Assembly: GCF_900602065.1 (NCBI RefSeq)
Contig: NZ_UWFN01000310.1
Span: 124,001-188,000 of the forward strand
Origin: Pseudomonas viridiflava
Lineage (GTDB): Bacteria > Pseudomonadota > Gammaproteobacteria > Pseudomonadales > Pseudomonadaceae
Direction: 5' to 3'
DNA: 64,000 nucleotides
Positions 52,030 to 59,966 of the stretch are shown here, in pieces. Every line of letters begins with the position of its first letter. The stretch's first letter is position 1. The notes below the pieces were generated by a model that saw only the letters and a list, made by a program, of their open reading frames with translations, did not search any database and had not been told where the DNA came from. The position numbers and the translations under genes are program-made.

Positions 52030-52875
52030 CTAACCCAACCCGGAGGACATATCCACGCCCGGTTGAGCAGGGCTGTTGCTCGGGCCTGCACCCGGTGGAG
52101 ACTGCACTGCCGATTTTACCTCTCCAACAGCAGCCTTCGCCTCCTGCGCGACCTTCTCATACCCCTCGCTTGCGGTCTGTTTTACCTTCTCGGTCAATGA
52201 ATCACTCGCCTGTCCCATCATCTGGTTTTCACGCTCAGTCGACGGCAGTGCCGCGCCTAATGCCGCACCCAATGCAATCCCGATAGCGGCTAAAGCCAAG
52301 GGTTGCTCGCGCAGCATGTAGCTGAGACCCGACTGCACGTTACGGGTTTGTTCATGCAACACATCACGGGCGTCGTGACTGCTTCTATTCAAGCGATCGC
52401 CTGTGGACGAAAGCTTCTCGCTGACCCCCTCAGAAACCTCACCGGCTTTTTCTTTCATGCGCTGCGCGGTTTCCTCGATCCTCGATTTGGCACTGTCAAA
52501 CGTGTCCGTCACGCTGTGCGCCATTGTGCTGATGCGGTTGCCCAAGTGATCAAGCCCTGATGACCCCGCAGAGACAGAAGGACCGCGGTGTTGTCCCATC
52601 ATCAGCCATAACAGCCCAACCGACGTCAGTACCGTGGGTAAAGGATTGGTCTTGACCGTATTGCCCAGATTGCTGAAAAACTCACCGCCGGTACCTTTGC
52701 CATAGCTCAGTGCCTGATCAAGCAACTGCCCGGGGGAGAATTTGCCTTCAAGCGCATCGACGATATTGCCAATGCTGGAGCGTTGCGCGTCGATTTCCCG
52801 CTCAAGGGTTTCAGGGCTTTTATGTGAGTCACTGTCGAAGCTTTCCGGCGTTTCGAATGTGCTGTCGATGCTCAT
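52030..52875 (-). CDS. DUF3618 membrane-associated protein
   Basis: 281 residues from ATG at 52875, overlapping the holin-like gene stop (ATGA). The DUF3618 region is SPETLEREIDAQRSSIGNIV (about 19-38) onward. A membrane helix PTVLTSVGLLWLMMG lies near 80, and a second, LALAAIGIALGAALGAALPS, near 210. Between them is a long charged amphipathic region with repeats like MKEKAGEVSEGVSEKLSS, similar to apolipoprotein/LEA-like helices. Probably an inner-membrane stress or envelope protein. Confidence 0.75.
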   Translation of the reverse strand: MSIDSTFETPESFDSDSHKSPETLEREIDAQRSSIGNIVDALEGKFSPGQLLDQALSYGKGTGGEFFSNLGNTVKTNPLPTVLTSVGLLWLMMGQHRGPSVSAGSSGLDHLGNRISTMAHSVTDTFDSAKSRIEETAQRMKEKAGEVSEGVSEKLSSTGDRLNRSSHDARDVLHEQTRNVQSGLSYMLREQPLALAAIGIALGAALGAALPSTERENQMMGQASDSLTEKVKQTASEGYEKVAQEAKAAVGEVKSAVQSPPGAGPSNSPAQPGVDMSSGLG

Positions 52876-53279
52876 GATACTTTCCTCTGGATAGCGTCCT
52901 TGTCCTTTTGCAGGGAGCTGACGGTGCGTTCCGGGGTCATGTTTGATGCGTCGAACTGCTTCTTGCCTGACTGGATCATGATGAAGCCGATGACCATGGC
53001 AACGACGCCGACGATGAGTGCGGCAAGCCACGGCTGCATGATATTGGCCAATGCATAAACAGCAGCGAGTAGCACGATGACCAGCCCCGCGAACATGACC
53101 ACAGCTCCGCCACCAACGGCCGCAACTCCGGCTTTGGCGGCTTGAATAGACTCTCGGACCTCGGCTTTGGCCAGGGCGAGTTCTTTGCTGAGCAGCGCGG
53201 GCACTTCGTGGGCCAGCTGGCGGATCAGGCCAAGTGCCGAGGTATCGCCTTCGGGGGGCGTATTGGGAGTGGTGCTCAT
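52872..53279 (-). CDS. Holin-X family (phage_holin_3_6) membrane protein
   Basis: 135 residues with two helices (GVAAVGGGAVVMFAGLVIVL and LAALIVGVVAMVIGFIMIQS). The N-terminal amphipathic helix LIRQLAHEVPALLSKELALA is typical of the putative actinobacterial Holin-X family. Despite the name it is a chromosomal housekeeping membrane protein; no phage genes are near. Starts immediately after the upstream stop (TAAATG). Confidence 0.8.
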   Translation of the reverse strand: MSTTPNTPPEGDTSALGLIRQLAHEVPALLSKELALAKAEVRESIQAAKAGVAAVGGGAVVMFAGLVIVLLAAVYALANIMQPWLAALIVGVVAMVIGFIMIQSGKKQFDASNMTPERTVSSLQKDKDAIQRKVS

Positions 53280-54023
53280 TTACACATCTCCTCTGGAAGG
53301 ATCATCTTTGCGCTGGGTTTCTGCGTGCAGGCCCTCACCATAAGGATCACTGCCCGGCTCGCGGGGCACCGGCGTAGTTGCCGCTGCATCCGGCGTCGAG
53401 CTGCGGTCTACTACGCCAGGCCTGCCACTGTGGTAAACGTCGCCCATATGGGGATGGCTGACGGGAGGCACGTGATCCGCTGCAACCACCGGACTCGACT
53501 CTGTCTGGTAATTGCTCCCCAGTTCATCGTCGGGCCTGACTGATCCCGTGCTTGCCGGCGGACGGCTGGCCGTGGCTGGAGGGGCATCGTCATCGGGGCT
53601 CTGATCGACGCTGGACGCCTTGAGAAACCGCGACAGGCCAAAGCCCAACGCCACGCTGCCGGTGACAAACAGGGCCGGATTGTCCCGTGCCAGTTTGCCT
53701 GCCTGCTGCAGCAGTTCATCAATGCTTTTGCCACGCAGGCTGCCTGCCAGGGTCGTCATGTTCTGGGCAAGGTCAGTGACGTAATGTGAAAGCCCCAGCG
53801 TGTCGCCGTCCTGCATCTGCTCGGCGGCTGATTGAGCGGTGTTGGCAAGGTTTTCAATTTGATCGACGGCCGTGTCGCGATACTGTTCAAAGTGAGCCGA
53901 GCCGTGTTCTTTGGCGCTGGCAATGGCTGCCACTGCGTCGTCTTGCAGCTGGTGCAGGTGGTCCTGCGGCGTATCGTTATTTTGGTCAGTCCTGCTGGCC
54001 GGGTTTTGTGACGTTGTGTCCAT
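53280..54023 (-). CDS. Hypothetical YqjD/ElaB-like membrane-anchored protein
   Basis: 247 residues from ATG at 54023 with GGTGA five bases upstream; a GTG three codons earlier is possible. The N-terminal half is helical (LHQLQDDAVAAIASAKEHGS, IENLANTAQSAAEQMQDGD) and contains ARDNPALFVTGSVALGFGLS, a helix with the PALFV motif seen in YqjD-like proteins. The C-terminal 100 residues are proline- and charge-rich and likely disordered. First of three overlapping or abutting genes; they probably make one membrane complex or stress response. Confidence 0.65.
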   Translation of the reverse strand: MDTTSQNPASRTDQNNDTPQDHLHQLQDDAVAAIASAKEHGSAHFEQYRDTAVDQIENLANTAQSAAEQMQDGDTLGLSHYVTDLAQNMTTLAGSLRGKSIDELLQQAGKLARDNPALFVTGSVALGFGLSRFLKASSVDQSPDDDAPPATASRPPASTGSVRPDDELGSNYQTESSPVVAADHVPPVSHPHMGDVYHSGRPGVVDRSSTPDAAATTPVPREPGSDPYGEGLHAETQRKDDPSRGDV

Positions 54024-54220
54024 TGTTGTCACCGCTTTTGCTGTTCATAAAAATGAAGAGCGTGCTGGGCTCACAACTGACTACGGGCTTCGCATCGATC
54101 CTGTGTTCAAAGGGGTGGAGTGGGGATTTTTTGCAAGAGTTCTAGGTGACTGACAGGCGGTCTTCAGCGGCTAATCGCCATCTTTTAACCGGGCTAAGCC
54201 TGGCGGGCAGATATCGACGG

Positions 54221-54249
54221 GCATAAAAAACGGCGTCCGAAGACGCCGT
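54221..54249 (-). terminator. UUCG-loop intrinsic terminator of csrA
   Basis: Reading leftward: ACGGCGTC-TTCG-GACGCCGT and then TTTTTT. An 8-bp stem with a stable UUCG tetraloop and T-run, 59 bases after the csrA stop. Confidence 0.85.
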
Positions 54250-54307
54250 GGCCGATCTGCCTGCTGTGAGGCAGCCCGGTTTGAATACGGGGGAGGGAAC
54301 GATCAGA

Positions 54308-54496
54308 TCATTGTGGGTCTTGGTTTGGAGCGAGTTCTGCCTGAATGCGTTTGTAGATTTCTTCGCGGTGCACAGAAACATTTTTTGGCGCGTTGATGCC
54401 CAGGCGTACCTGAAGGCCCTGAACGCCCAAAATGGTGACGGTAATCTCGTCACCAATGTTTATGCTTTCGCCTACTTTGCGGGTGAGTATCAACAT
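54308..54496 (-). CDS. csrA: CsrA/Rsm-family RNA-binding regulator
   Basis: 62-residue translational regulator. MLILTRKVGESINIGDEITV and the strand-helix segment VSVHREEIYKRIQAEL contain all key RNA-binding residues (L4, R6, and the VHREE arginine). It binds GGA motifs near ribosome sites and is itself titrated by small RNAs in pseudomonads. KVGESINIGD is closer to the RsmE subgroup than to RsmA (which has RVGETL). Stands alone with its own terminator. Psl in P. aeruginosa is under RsmA control, so the operon in this window is a plausible target. Confidence 0.93.
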   Translation of the reverse strand: MLILTRKVGESINIGDEITVTILGVQGLQVRLGINAPKNVSVHREEIYKRIQAELAPNQDPQ

Positions 54497-55072
54497 AATC
54501 GTTTCCTTGATGGCCTCTCAGCAGGAGGCTGGCGTTTGCCTTTGCGTGGTAATAGTTGCCGAGTACATCCAAATGCGTCCATCAATATGACGTTACAGGT
54601 GTGAATTTAATTCCCTCGGTACATTTTTCTGTCATCAAGAGCGGTTACCGACCCGATGAGCGCGCCAATTCTGCCTGTTTTTGTTGGCAAAAGCCCGTAT
54701 TTAGCTGCACCGACGGACACCTTTCTTTGCAGAGCGTGAAGCACGTACCTCACTGGCAGCGTTTTCACGCAACACATTGCAGGTCACCACGGTTCATCCC
54801 TGAGCAAATATCAGCGTAGGCGCAACTTCAGGGATACGCTGGGGACTTCTGAAAATATTGATGGAAATCGTGACAAAACACGTAGGACCGCGGTGTTGAT
54901 CGGGTCAGATGCGTCTGGATTTTGGAGGGGAGTTGCGTCGGACAACACGGCTGGAGTTCACGAAAACTAAACGTGGCCAGAACGGGCAGAGCGGGAGAAC
55001 AGCGCAGACGTTGCATGGCGCATCGCTGTTGGGCCGGCTGCATGAGCCGGCCCAACAGCAAGTAGTGCCAGG
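54497..55072. other. Intergenic region csrA / gntT
   Basis: 576 bases. The left part must hold the csrA promoter. At the right end is the strong hairpin listed separately (55025-55059). No protein gene or tRNA is visible. Confidence 0.5.
55025..55059 (-). terminator. Strong hairpin after gntT
   Basis: GCTGTTGGGCCGGCT and AGCCGGCCCAACAGC form a perfect 15-bp stem with a GCATG loop, starting 14 bases after the gntT stop. It lacks a T-run, so it may stabilise the message end rather than terminate alone. Confidence 0.6.
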
Positions 55073-56425
55073 TTAAATCACCATCGACAACAGCATGATG
55101 AAGATCAAACCGACCACCGACAGAATGGTTTCCATCACCGTCCAGGTCTTGAACGTCTCGGCCACTGTCATATTGAAATACTGCTTCACCAGCCAGAAGC
55201 CGGCATCGTTCACGTGAGACAGAATCAACGAACCTGCGCCCGTCGCCAACACCAGCAACTCACGGTTAACGCCCGGGATCAGACCAATCACTGGTGCCAC
55301 GATGCCCGCACCGGTAATAGTCGCCACCGTCGCCGAACCTGTTGCAACACGAATCACCGCCGCTACGAGCCAGGCCAGCATGATCGGGTTGATCTGCGCC
55401 TGCACGGCCATGTTACCGATCAGGTCGCCCACGCCGCTGGCTACCAGCATCTGCTTGAAGCCACCGCCCGCACCCACGATCAGTACGATAGCGGCGACCG
55501 GCGTCAGGCTCTGATCGAGCAATTTCATGATTTTGGTGCGATCAAAACCACGAGCTGAACCGAAGGTGTAGAACGCTAGCAGCAAAGCAGCGAGCAGGGC
55601 GGTGATCGGGTGGCCGATGAAGTCCATCCAGATGCGGAAGGTATTGCCTTCAGGCAGCACCACATCAGCGAAGGTCTTGAGCAGCATCAGGAATACTGGC
55701 AGCAGGATGGTCACCAGGGTGATACCAAAACTTGGCAAGTTGGTCGCGCTCGACTCTTTGCCAATCTGCTCCATCAACTCCTGCGAAGGCGTGCCCGGTA
55801 CGTATTTGGAAATCCACTTGCCGTAGATAGGGCCCGCGATGATTGCAGTCGGCAGTGCCACCAACAGCCCGTAAAAAATAGTCTTGCCGATATCAGCACC
55901 GAAGATCCCGATGGCCAGCAGCGGACCCGGGTGTGGCGGAACCAGACCGTGAACGGCGGACAGACCGGCCAGCAACGGGATGCCGATTTTGACGATGGAC
56001 ACGCCAGTGCGACGAGCGACGATGTACACCAGCGGGATCAGCAGAACAAAGCCGATCTCGAAGAACAAAGGAATGCCTACCAGAAAGGCGGCAAACATCA
56101 TTGCCCAATGCACACGCTGTTTACCGAACGAGCGGATCAGCGTTTGTGCGATCTGGTCAGCACCACCTGAATCCGCCATCAGCTTGCCGAGCATGGTGCC
56201 CAGGCCAAGGATAATGCCGACGAAGCCCAGTACGCCGCCAAAGCCGTCCTGGAAGGCTTTCATGACTTTTTCCACCGGCATGCCGGAGGTCAGGCCAAGG
56301 AAGCCGGCGGCAATCGTCAGAGCAACGAAAGGGTGGACCTTGAATTTGGTGATCAGCAGAATCAGGCCGATGATCGTAACCACCGCATCGACCAACAGGT
56401 ACGTCTCGTGTGTCATACCGAACAT
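55073..56425 (-). CDS. gntT: Gluconate permease (GntP family)
   Basis: 450-residue inner-membrane transporter with about 13 hydrophobic segments. ILGLGTMLGKLMADSGGADQ, GIPLFFEIGFVLLIPLVYIV, GLVPPHPGPLLAIGIFGADI and ATGSATVATITGAGIVAPVI are family signatures. Downstream of gntK in the same direction and near gntR, so the substrate is most likely gluconate. A gnt palindrome sits in the 112-base gap after gntK. Confidence 0.93.
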   Translation of the reverse strand: MFGMTHETYLLVDAVVTIIGLILLITKFKVHPFVALTIAAGFLGLTSGMPVEKVMKAFQDGFGGVLGFVGIILGLGTMLGKLMADSGGADQIAQTLIRSFGKQRVHWAMMFAAFLVGIPLFFEIGFVLLIPLVYIVARRTGVSIVKIGIPLLAGLSAVHGLVPPHPGPLLAIGIFGADIGKTIFYGLLVALPTAIIAGPIYGKWISKYVPGTPSQELMEQIGKESSATNLPSFGITLVTILLPVFLMLLKTFADVVLPEGNTFRIWMDFIGHPITALLAALLLAFYTFGSARGFDRTKIMKLLDQSLTPVAAIVLIVGAGGGFKQMLVASGVGDLIGNMAVQAQINPIMLAWLVAAVIRVATGSATVATITGAGIVAPVIGLIPGVNRELLVLATGAGSLILSHVNDAGFWLVKQYFNMTVAETFKTWTVMETILSVVGLIFIMLLSMVI

Positions 56426-56508
56426 GGATGTTTCTCCGGTTATCTTTATTGTTTATGGAGCTTCGGCTAAACGCTGTCGTTCCACATTTCCAGCACGTTT
56501 TCTGTGCA

Positions 56509-56522
56509 AGACAGCGCTGTCT
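56509..56522. promoter_or_regulatory. GntR operator candidate in front of gntT
   Basis: AGACAGCGCTGTCT, a perfect 14-base palindrome with central CG, 84 bases before the gntT start. Identical to the copy at 57091. A half-site CGCTGTC follows at 56472. Confidence 0.7.
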
Positions 56523-56537
56523 TTCGCGCTCACGCCT

Positions 56538-57071
56538 TTAGCTGGCTTTAGACGCTTTCCACCAGTTCGCTGCTTGAGTGCTGATTTCATCAATAGATGC
56601 ATTGCCTGCATCCACGACCAACGTACGATCTTCGCCATAAGGTGGCTCAAGCGTTGCGAACTGGCTGTCAACCAGGCTGGCTGGCATGAAGTGGCCGGGG
56701 CGATGGGAGCAGCGATCAACCGCCACCTCCTTGGTCAGTTCCAGAAACACAAAGCCTAGACCAGGCACAGCTTTGCGCAGGCGTTCGCGATAAATGAGTT
56801 TGAGGGAAGAGCAGGTCAGTACCGGACGTTCGCCATTACTCAACGCTGCGGCCATTTCTTTACCCAGCGTCTCGAGCCAACCCGCGCGATCTTCGTCGTT
56901 GAGAGGGTGGCCTTCGCTCATCTTCTTGATGTTGGCGGGGGGGTGGAAGGCGTCACCTTCGATCAGGCGGCCTCCGCTCTTGGCGGCAATCTCGGCACCG
57001 ACGGCGCTCTTGCCGCAGCCCGAAACGCCCATGATCACGAGGGCGGTAATAGCAGAGTTCGCAGTTGTCAC
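56538..57071 (-). CDS. gntK: Gluconokinase
   Basis: 177-residue kinase that makes 6-phosphogluconate from gluconate and ATP for the Entner-Doudoroff route. P-loop GVSGCGKS (about 15-22), the substrate motif EGDAFHPPANIKKMSEGHPL, and the lid HRPGHFMPASLVDSQFATLE. Length is typical for GntK. First of gntK-gntT, divergent from gntR. Confidence 0.94.
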   Translation of the reverse strand: MTTANSAITALVIMGVSGCGKSAVGAEIAAKSGGRLIEGDAFHPPANIKKMSEGHPLNDEDRAGWLETLGKEMAAALSNGERPVLTCSSLKLIYRERLRKAVPGLGFVFLELTKEVAVDRCSHRPGHFMPASLVDSQFATLEPPYGEDRTLVVDAGNASIDEISTQAANWWKASKAS

Positions 57072-57090
57072 AATAGGCCACCTTGGCTGG

Positions 57091-57104
57091 AGACAGCGCT
57101 GTCT
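57091..57104. promoter_or_regulatory. GntR operator candidate in front of gntK
   Basis: AGACAGCGCTGTCT, perfect palindrome, 20 bases before the gntK start; symmetric with central CG as is usual for LacI-family operators. Confidence 0.72.
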
Positions 57105-57230
57105 TCGTCGGCGTGGACATCAGAGCAGCAAGAGCTGGTTCCAGTTCTTGTCATTGTTTTGAATGAATCGGTCTTCATTGGACGTTACTCCAAGTCAATA
57201 AAATGACTGAAAGCATTGGCAGGGTCCACG

Positions 57231-57244
57231 AGACAGCGCTACCT
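57231..57244. promoter_or_regulatory. GntR operator candidate in front of gntR
   Basis: AGACAGCGCTACCT, matching 12 of 14 bases of the other two copies, 61 bases before the gntR start; suggests self-regulation. Confidence 0.65.
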
Positions 57245-57304
57245 TAGAGCCCATCCACTGCCTTTGGCAACCCCCGCTGTTTATCCCTGTGTAGTTGGCA
57301 ACGC

Positions 57305-58321
57305 ATGACACGCATTGGTTCCCGCTCTACTGGCCGCCCGACCCTCAATGAAGTTGCACGTCAGGCTGGCGTTTCTCCCATCACCGCCTCCCGCGCCTTA
57401 CGGGGCGTCAGTACCGTTACGCCCGAGTCGGTAGAGAGAGTCCGCGCGGCGGCACTTGCCTTGGGCTATGTCGCCAACCCGGCAGCGCGGGCCCTGGCGT
57501 CTTCGCAAAGCCAGACGGTCGTGGTGCTGGTGCCTTCACTGTCTAACCAGTTGTTCATCGAGACGCTTGAAGCGATTCAGAATGTGCTGCGCACCCGCGG
57601 TCTGGATGTGGTGATCGGTAACTATCACTATTCGCCCGAAGAAGAAGAAAACCTGCTGCGTAATCATTTAGTGAACCGCCCGCGAGGGTTGCTGCTCACG
57701 GGGTTCGATCACACTCCGGCTCTGCGCCAGCTGTTAGCCGCGAGCGGTGTACCGTGTGTACACATGATGGAGCTGGACACCGTGCGCGGTTCATATTGCG
57801 TGGGGTTCTCGCAGATTCAGGCCGGTGCCGAGGCGGCTCGCCATTTGCTGGGGCGCGGGCGCAAGCGTCTGGCGTACATCGCCGCGCAACTCGACCCGCG
57901 CGTGATGCAGCGCGGTGAAGGGTTTCGCCAGGTGCTGGAAGAGCAGGGGCTGTACGATCCAGCCCTGCAAGTGATGACGCCGCAACCATCTTCCATCGGT
58001 CTGGGAGGTGAGTTGTTCATGCAATTGATAACGCAGCATCCTGATGTGGATGGCGTGTTCTTCTGCAACGACGACCTTGCCCAAGGTGCGGCGCTGGAGG
58101 CGTTGCGTCATGGCATCGAAATCCCGCAGCGGGTTTCTCTGGTGGGTTTCAATGATCTGCCCGGGTCGGCGCATATGGTTCCGCGGTTGACCTCGATCCG
58201 CACTCCGCGTGAAGAGGTCGGGCAGCGTGCTGCTCAATTGCTGTTGGGGCTGATCGATGGAGTCGCGCAGAAACCCCAGGTGGACCTGGGGTTTGAGCTG
58301 GTCGTACGGGAGAGCTCTTGA
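57305..58321 (+). CDS. gntR: LacI-family gluconate repressor GntR
   Basis: 338 residues. The helix-turn-helix and hinge helix are PTLNEVARQAGVSPITASRA and GYVANPAARALASSQSQTVV. The effector domain is of the periplasmic-binding type with IAAQLDPRVMQRGEGFRQVL and VGFNDLPGSAHMVPRLTSIR. Divergent from gntK, with three operator-like palindromes between and within the unit. Gluconate or 6-phosphogluconate is the expected inducer. Confidence 0.93.
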   Translation: MTRIGSRSTGRPTLNEVARQAGVSPITASRALRGVSTVTPESVERVRAAALALGYVANPAARALASSQSQTVVVLVPSLSNQLFIETLEAIQNVLRTRGLDVVIGNYHYSPEEEENLLRNHLVNRPRGLLLTGFDHTPALRQLLAASGVPCVHMMELDTVRGSYCVGFSQIQAGAEAARHLLGRGRKRLAYIAAQLDPRVMQRGEGFRQVLEEQGLYDPALQVMTPQPSSIGLGGELFMQLITQHPDVDGVFFCNDDLAQGAALEALRHGIEIPQRVSLVGFNDLPGSAHMVPRLTSIRTPREEVGQRAAQLLLGLIDGVAQKPQVDLGFELVVRESS

Positions 58322-58339
58322 GCAAGGGCTCCGGGCGGA

Positions 58340-59497
58340 TCAGTAACCGTTGCGCTTGAGGATGGTATCCAGGCTTTCTTTGGCAGGACGCCCGTAGAAC
58401 TTCAGCAGTTCAGATGTACGGTTGGTGAAGAAGCCATCAACACCGTCATGGCTGATCTGTTTGAAGTCCACTTCCTCATCCACGGTGTAGGGATGCACGA
58501 CCATGCCTCGTTCATGAGCCACGTTGTTCATCCATGGTTTGACCAGGTCCATGTAGCTCTGGTCGCCACCGTTGGTGAGTTTTGCCGACGGGCCGGTGCC
58601 GATCGCGCCATGCGCCTTGGCCCAGTCGACCCAGGCGACAAATTCTTCCTGGGTTTTCGGCTTCTGAGCACCGTAGTAAGTGGCTTTGTCTTTAGCGCCT
58701 GAATCGGCGAAGGCGACATCGGACTCAGGTTCAATGGAGCCTTTGCCAATCCACAGCAACAATACTTTCGGCACTTGCGGCATTTCTTTCTGCAGCAGCA
58801 CCAGGCTTGGCTTCTCGAACGTTTGCAGAACAACCCGACCCGGCATCTGCGCGACGCTTACATAACCGGCGGCAGCGGCGGGGCGGCTGCTGAGCCAGCC
58901 ACGTTTGGCGAGTACTTTCTTGAGGTCTGCTTCGATACCGGGGAATTGGCTCGGCGCTTTGGTTTCGATGTACAGCCCAGGCTTGTTCTTGCCGCCTTCA
59001 GCGATATCGATCACTTCTTCCAGCGTCAGGATCTGCAGGCCGACGTAGGCATCGCGCGCGCGCTCGGGGTGAGCCTTGTTGAACCAGCTGCCTGCATCCA
59101 GCTGTTTGATTTCATCGAGGGTGAAGGTGTTCAGCGGGTCTTTGATTCGCTTGGGGAAGACTTGCGCGATGTTGGTCGTGCGCTCCAGCGTGTCATCGTG
59201 CAGGGCGATCAACACGCCGTCTTTTGTGCGCTGAATATCCATTTCGAGATAGTCCGCACCCTGATCCCGGGCCACTGTATAGGCGGGGATAGTCTCTTCA
59301 GGTGCGTCATAAGAAGCACCGCGATGGGCGATCACGGCGGGCCACGGCAAGCCGATTTTTGCACTCAGTGCCTTGCCAGGCGGTTCGGCCGAGACAGCTG
59401 GCGCCGAGGCCATCATCAGGCCCGCCAGCACGCTGCCGGTCAGAAGGCTGCTCAAGGGCGTCTTGAAGAGCAGCGTTTTTGAAATTCCTTTCAGCAT
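58340..59497 (-). CDS. glpQ: Periplasmic glycerophosphodiester phosphodiesterase
   Basis: 385 residues with an N-terminal signal peptide (LLTGSVLAGLMMASAPAVSA). Catalytic blocks AHRGASYDAPEETIPAYTVA and YLEMDIQRTKDGVLIALHDD carry the two histidines, the E and D metal ligands of the GDPD TIM barrel. The C-terminal GVDGFFTNRTSELLKFYG is typical. It splits glycerophosphodiesters to glycerol-3-phosphate and an alcohol. Convergent with gntR (18-base gap). Confidence 0.92.
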   Translation of the reverse strand: MLKGISKTLLFKTPLSSLLTGSVLAGLMMASAPAVSAEPPGKALSAKIGLPWPAVIAHRGASYDAPEETIPAYTVARDQGADYLEMDIQRTKDGVLIALHDDTLERTTNIAQVFPKRIKDPLNTFTLDEIKQLDAGSWFNKAHPERARDAYVGLQILTLEEVIDIAEGGKNKPGLYIETKAPSQFPGIEADLKKVLAKRGWLSSRPAAAAGYVSVAQMPGRVVLQTFEKPSLVLLQKEMPQVPKVLLLWIGKGSIEPESDVAFADSGAKDKATYYGAQKPKTQEEFVAWVDWAKAHGAIGTGPSAKLTNGGDQSYMDLVKPWMNNVAHERGMVVHPYTVDEEVDFKQISHDGVDGFFTNRTSELLKFYGRPAKESLDTILKRNGY

Positions 59498-59666
59498 GGT
59501 CTCGATAATCCTTCTTTTTGTGATCGTTGACGATCAGGTCGTTCATTGCCGACAAACCTGAGGCAGAGCTTTAGCAGCCTCTGGTTGACCCGGCAAGCGA
59601 TGCGTCGTTCTGTGATCGTTAATGTCGTTACCCAACACATCAATGACGGGGTTGAAATGCATACCC

Positions 59667-59730
59667 TGTAGGAACTGCCGAAGGCTGCGAGGCATTCATC
59701 CTGACACACCGTCATGGCGGCCTTAGGTTT
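59667..59730. repeat. Decayed REP-type inverted repeat
   Basis: The left arm CTGTAGGAACTGCCGAAGGC is near normal; the right arm GGCGGCCTTAGGTTTTTCTG has several changes, so pairing is broken. It abuts the next REP element directly. Confidence 0.65.
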
Positions 59731-59734
59731 TTCT

Positions 59735-59824
59735 GTTGGAGCGAGGCTTGTCCGCGAACCAGTCAACTCGATAGGTCAGACTAACGACGTTATCGTTCTT
59801 CGCGGGCAAGCCTCGCTCCCACAG
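59735..59824. repeat. REP-type inverted repeat
   Basis: TGTTGGAGCGAGGCTTGTCC on the left and GGGCAAGCCTCGCTCCCACA on the right, the GCGGGCAAGC family also seen at 6232 and 8047, with two mismatches between the arms. Confidence 0.87.
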
Positions 59825-59915
59825 ACACGCGGATCGTGCAGGTAAAGGGGCTTCAAATAACAGGCACCAGTTGAGCAGCCTTTTGTTGCAACGCAATGAA
59901 GTCCGGTTCCACAAA

Positions 59916-59948
59916 CAAAAATGCCAGTCAGGGTCGCTGACTGGCATT
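59916..59948 (-). terminator. Intrinsic terminator of slt
   Basis: Reading leftward: ATGCCAGTCA, a seven-base loop, TGACTGGCAT, then TTTTTG. Starts 20 bases after the slt stop. Confidence 0.85.
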
Positions 59949-59966
59949 GGCTATTGCACGGGCTAA

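Larger units (their letters stand above)
59498..59966. other. Intergenic region with REP elements
   Basis: 469 bases between two leftward genes. It contains a decayed REP (59667-59730), a second-family REP (59735-59824) and the slt terminator (59916-59948). No gene. Confidence 0.6.

Noticed and set aside
52872..53279. Holin-family gene as sign of a prophage
   Set aside because: Holin-X proteins are common chromosomal proteins and no phage structural, lysis or integrase gene is near.
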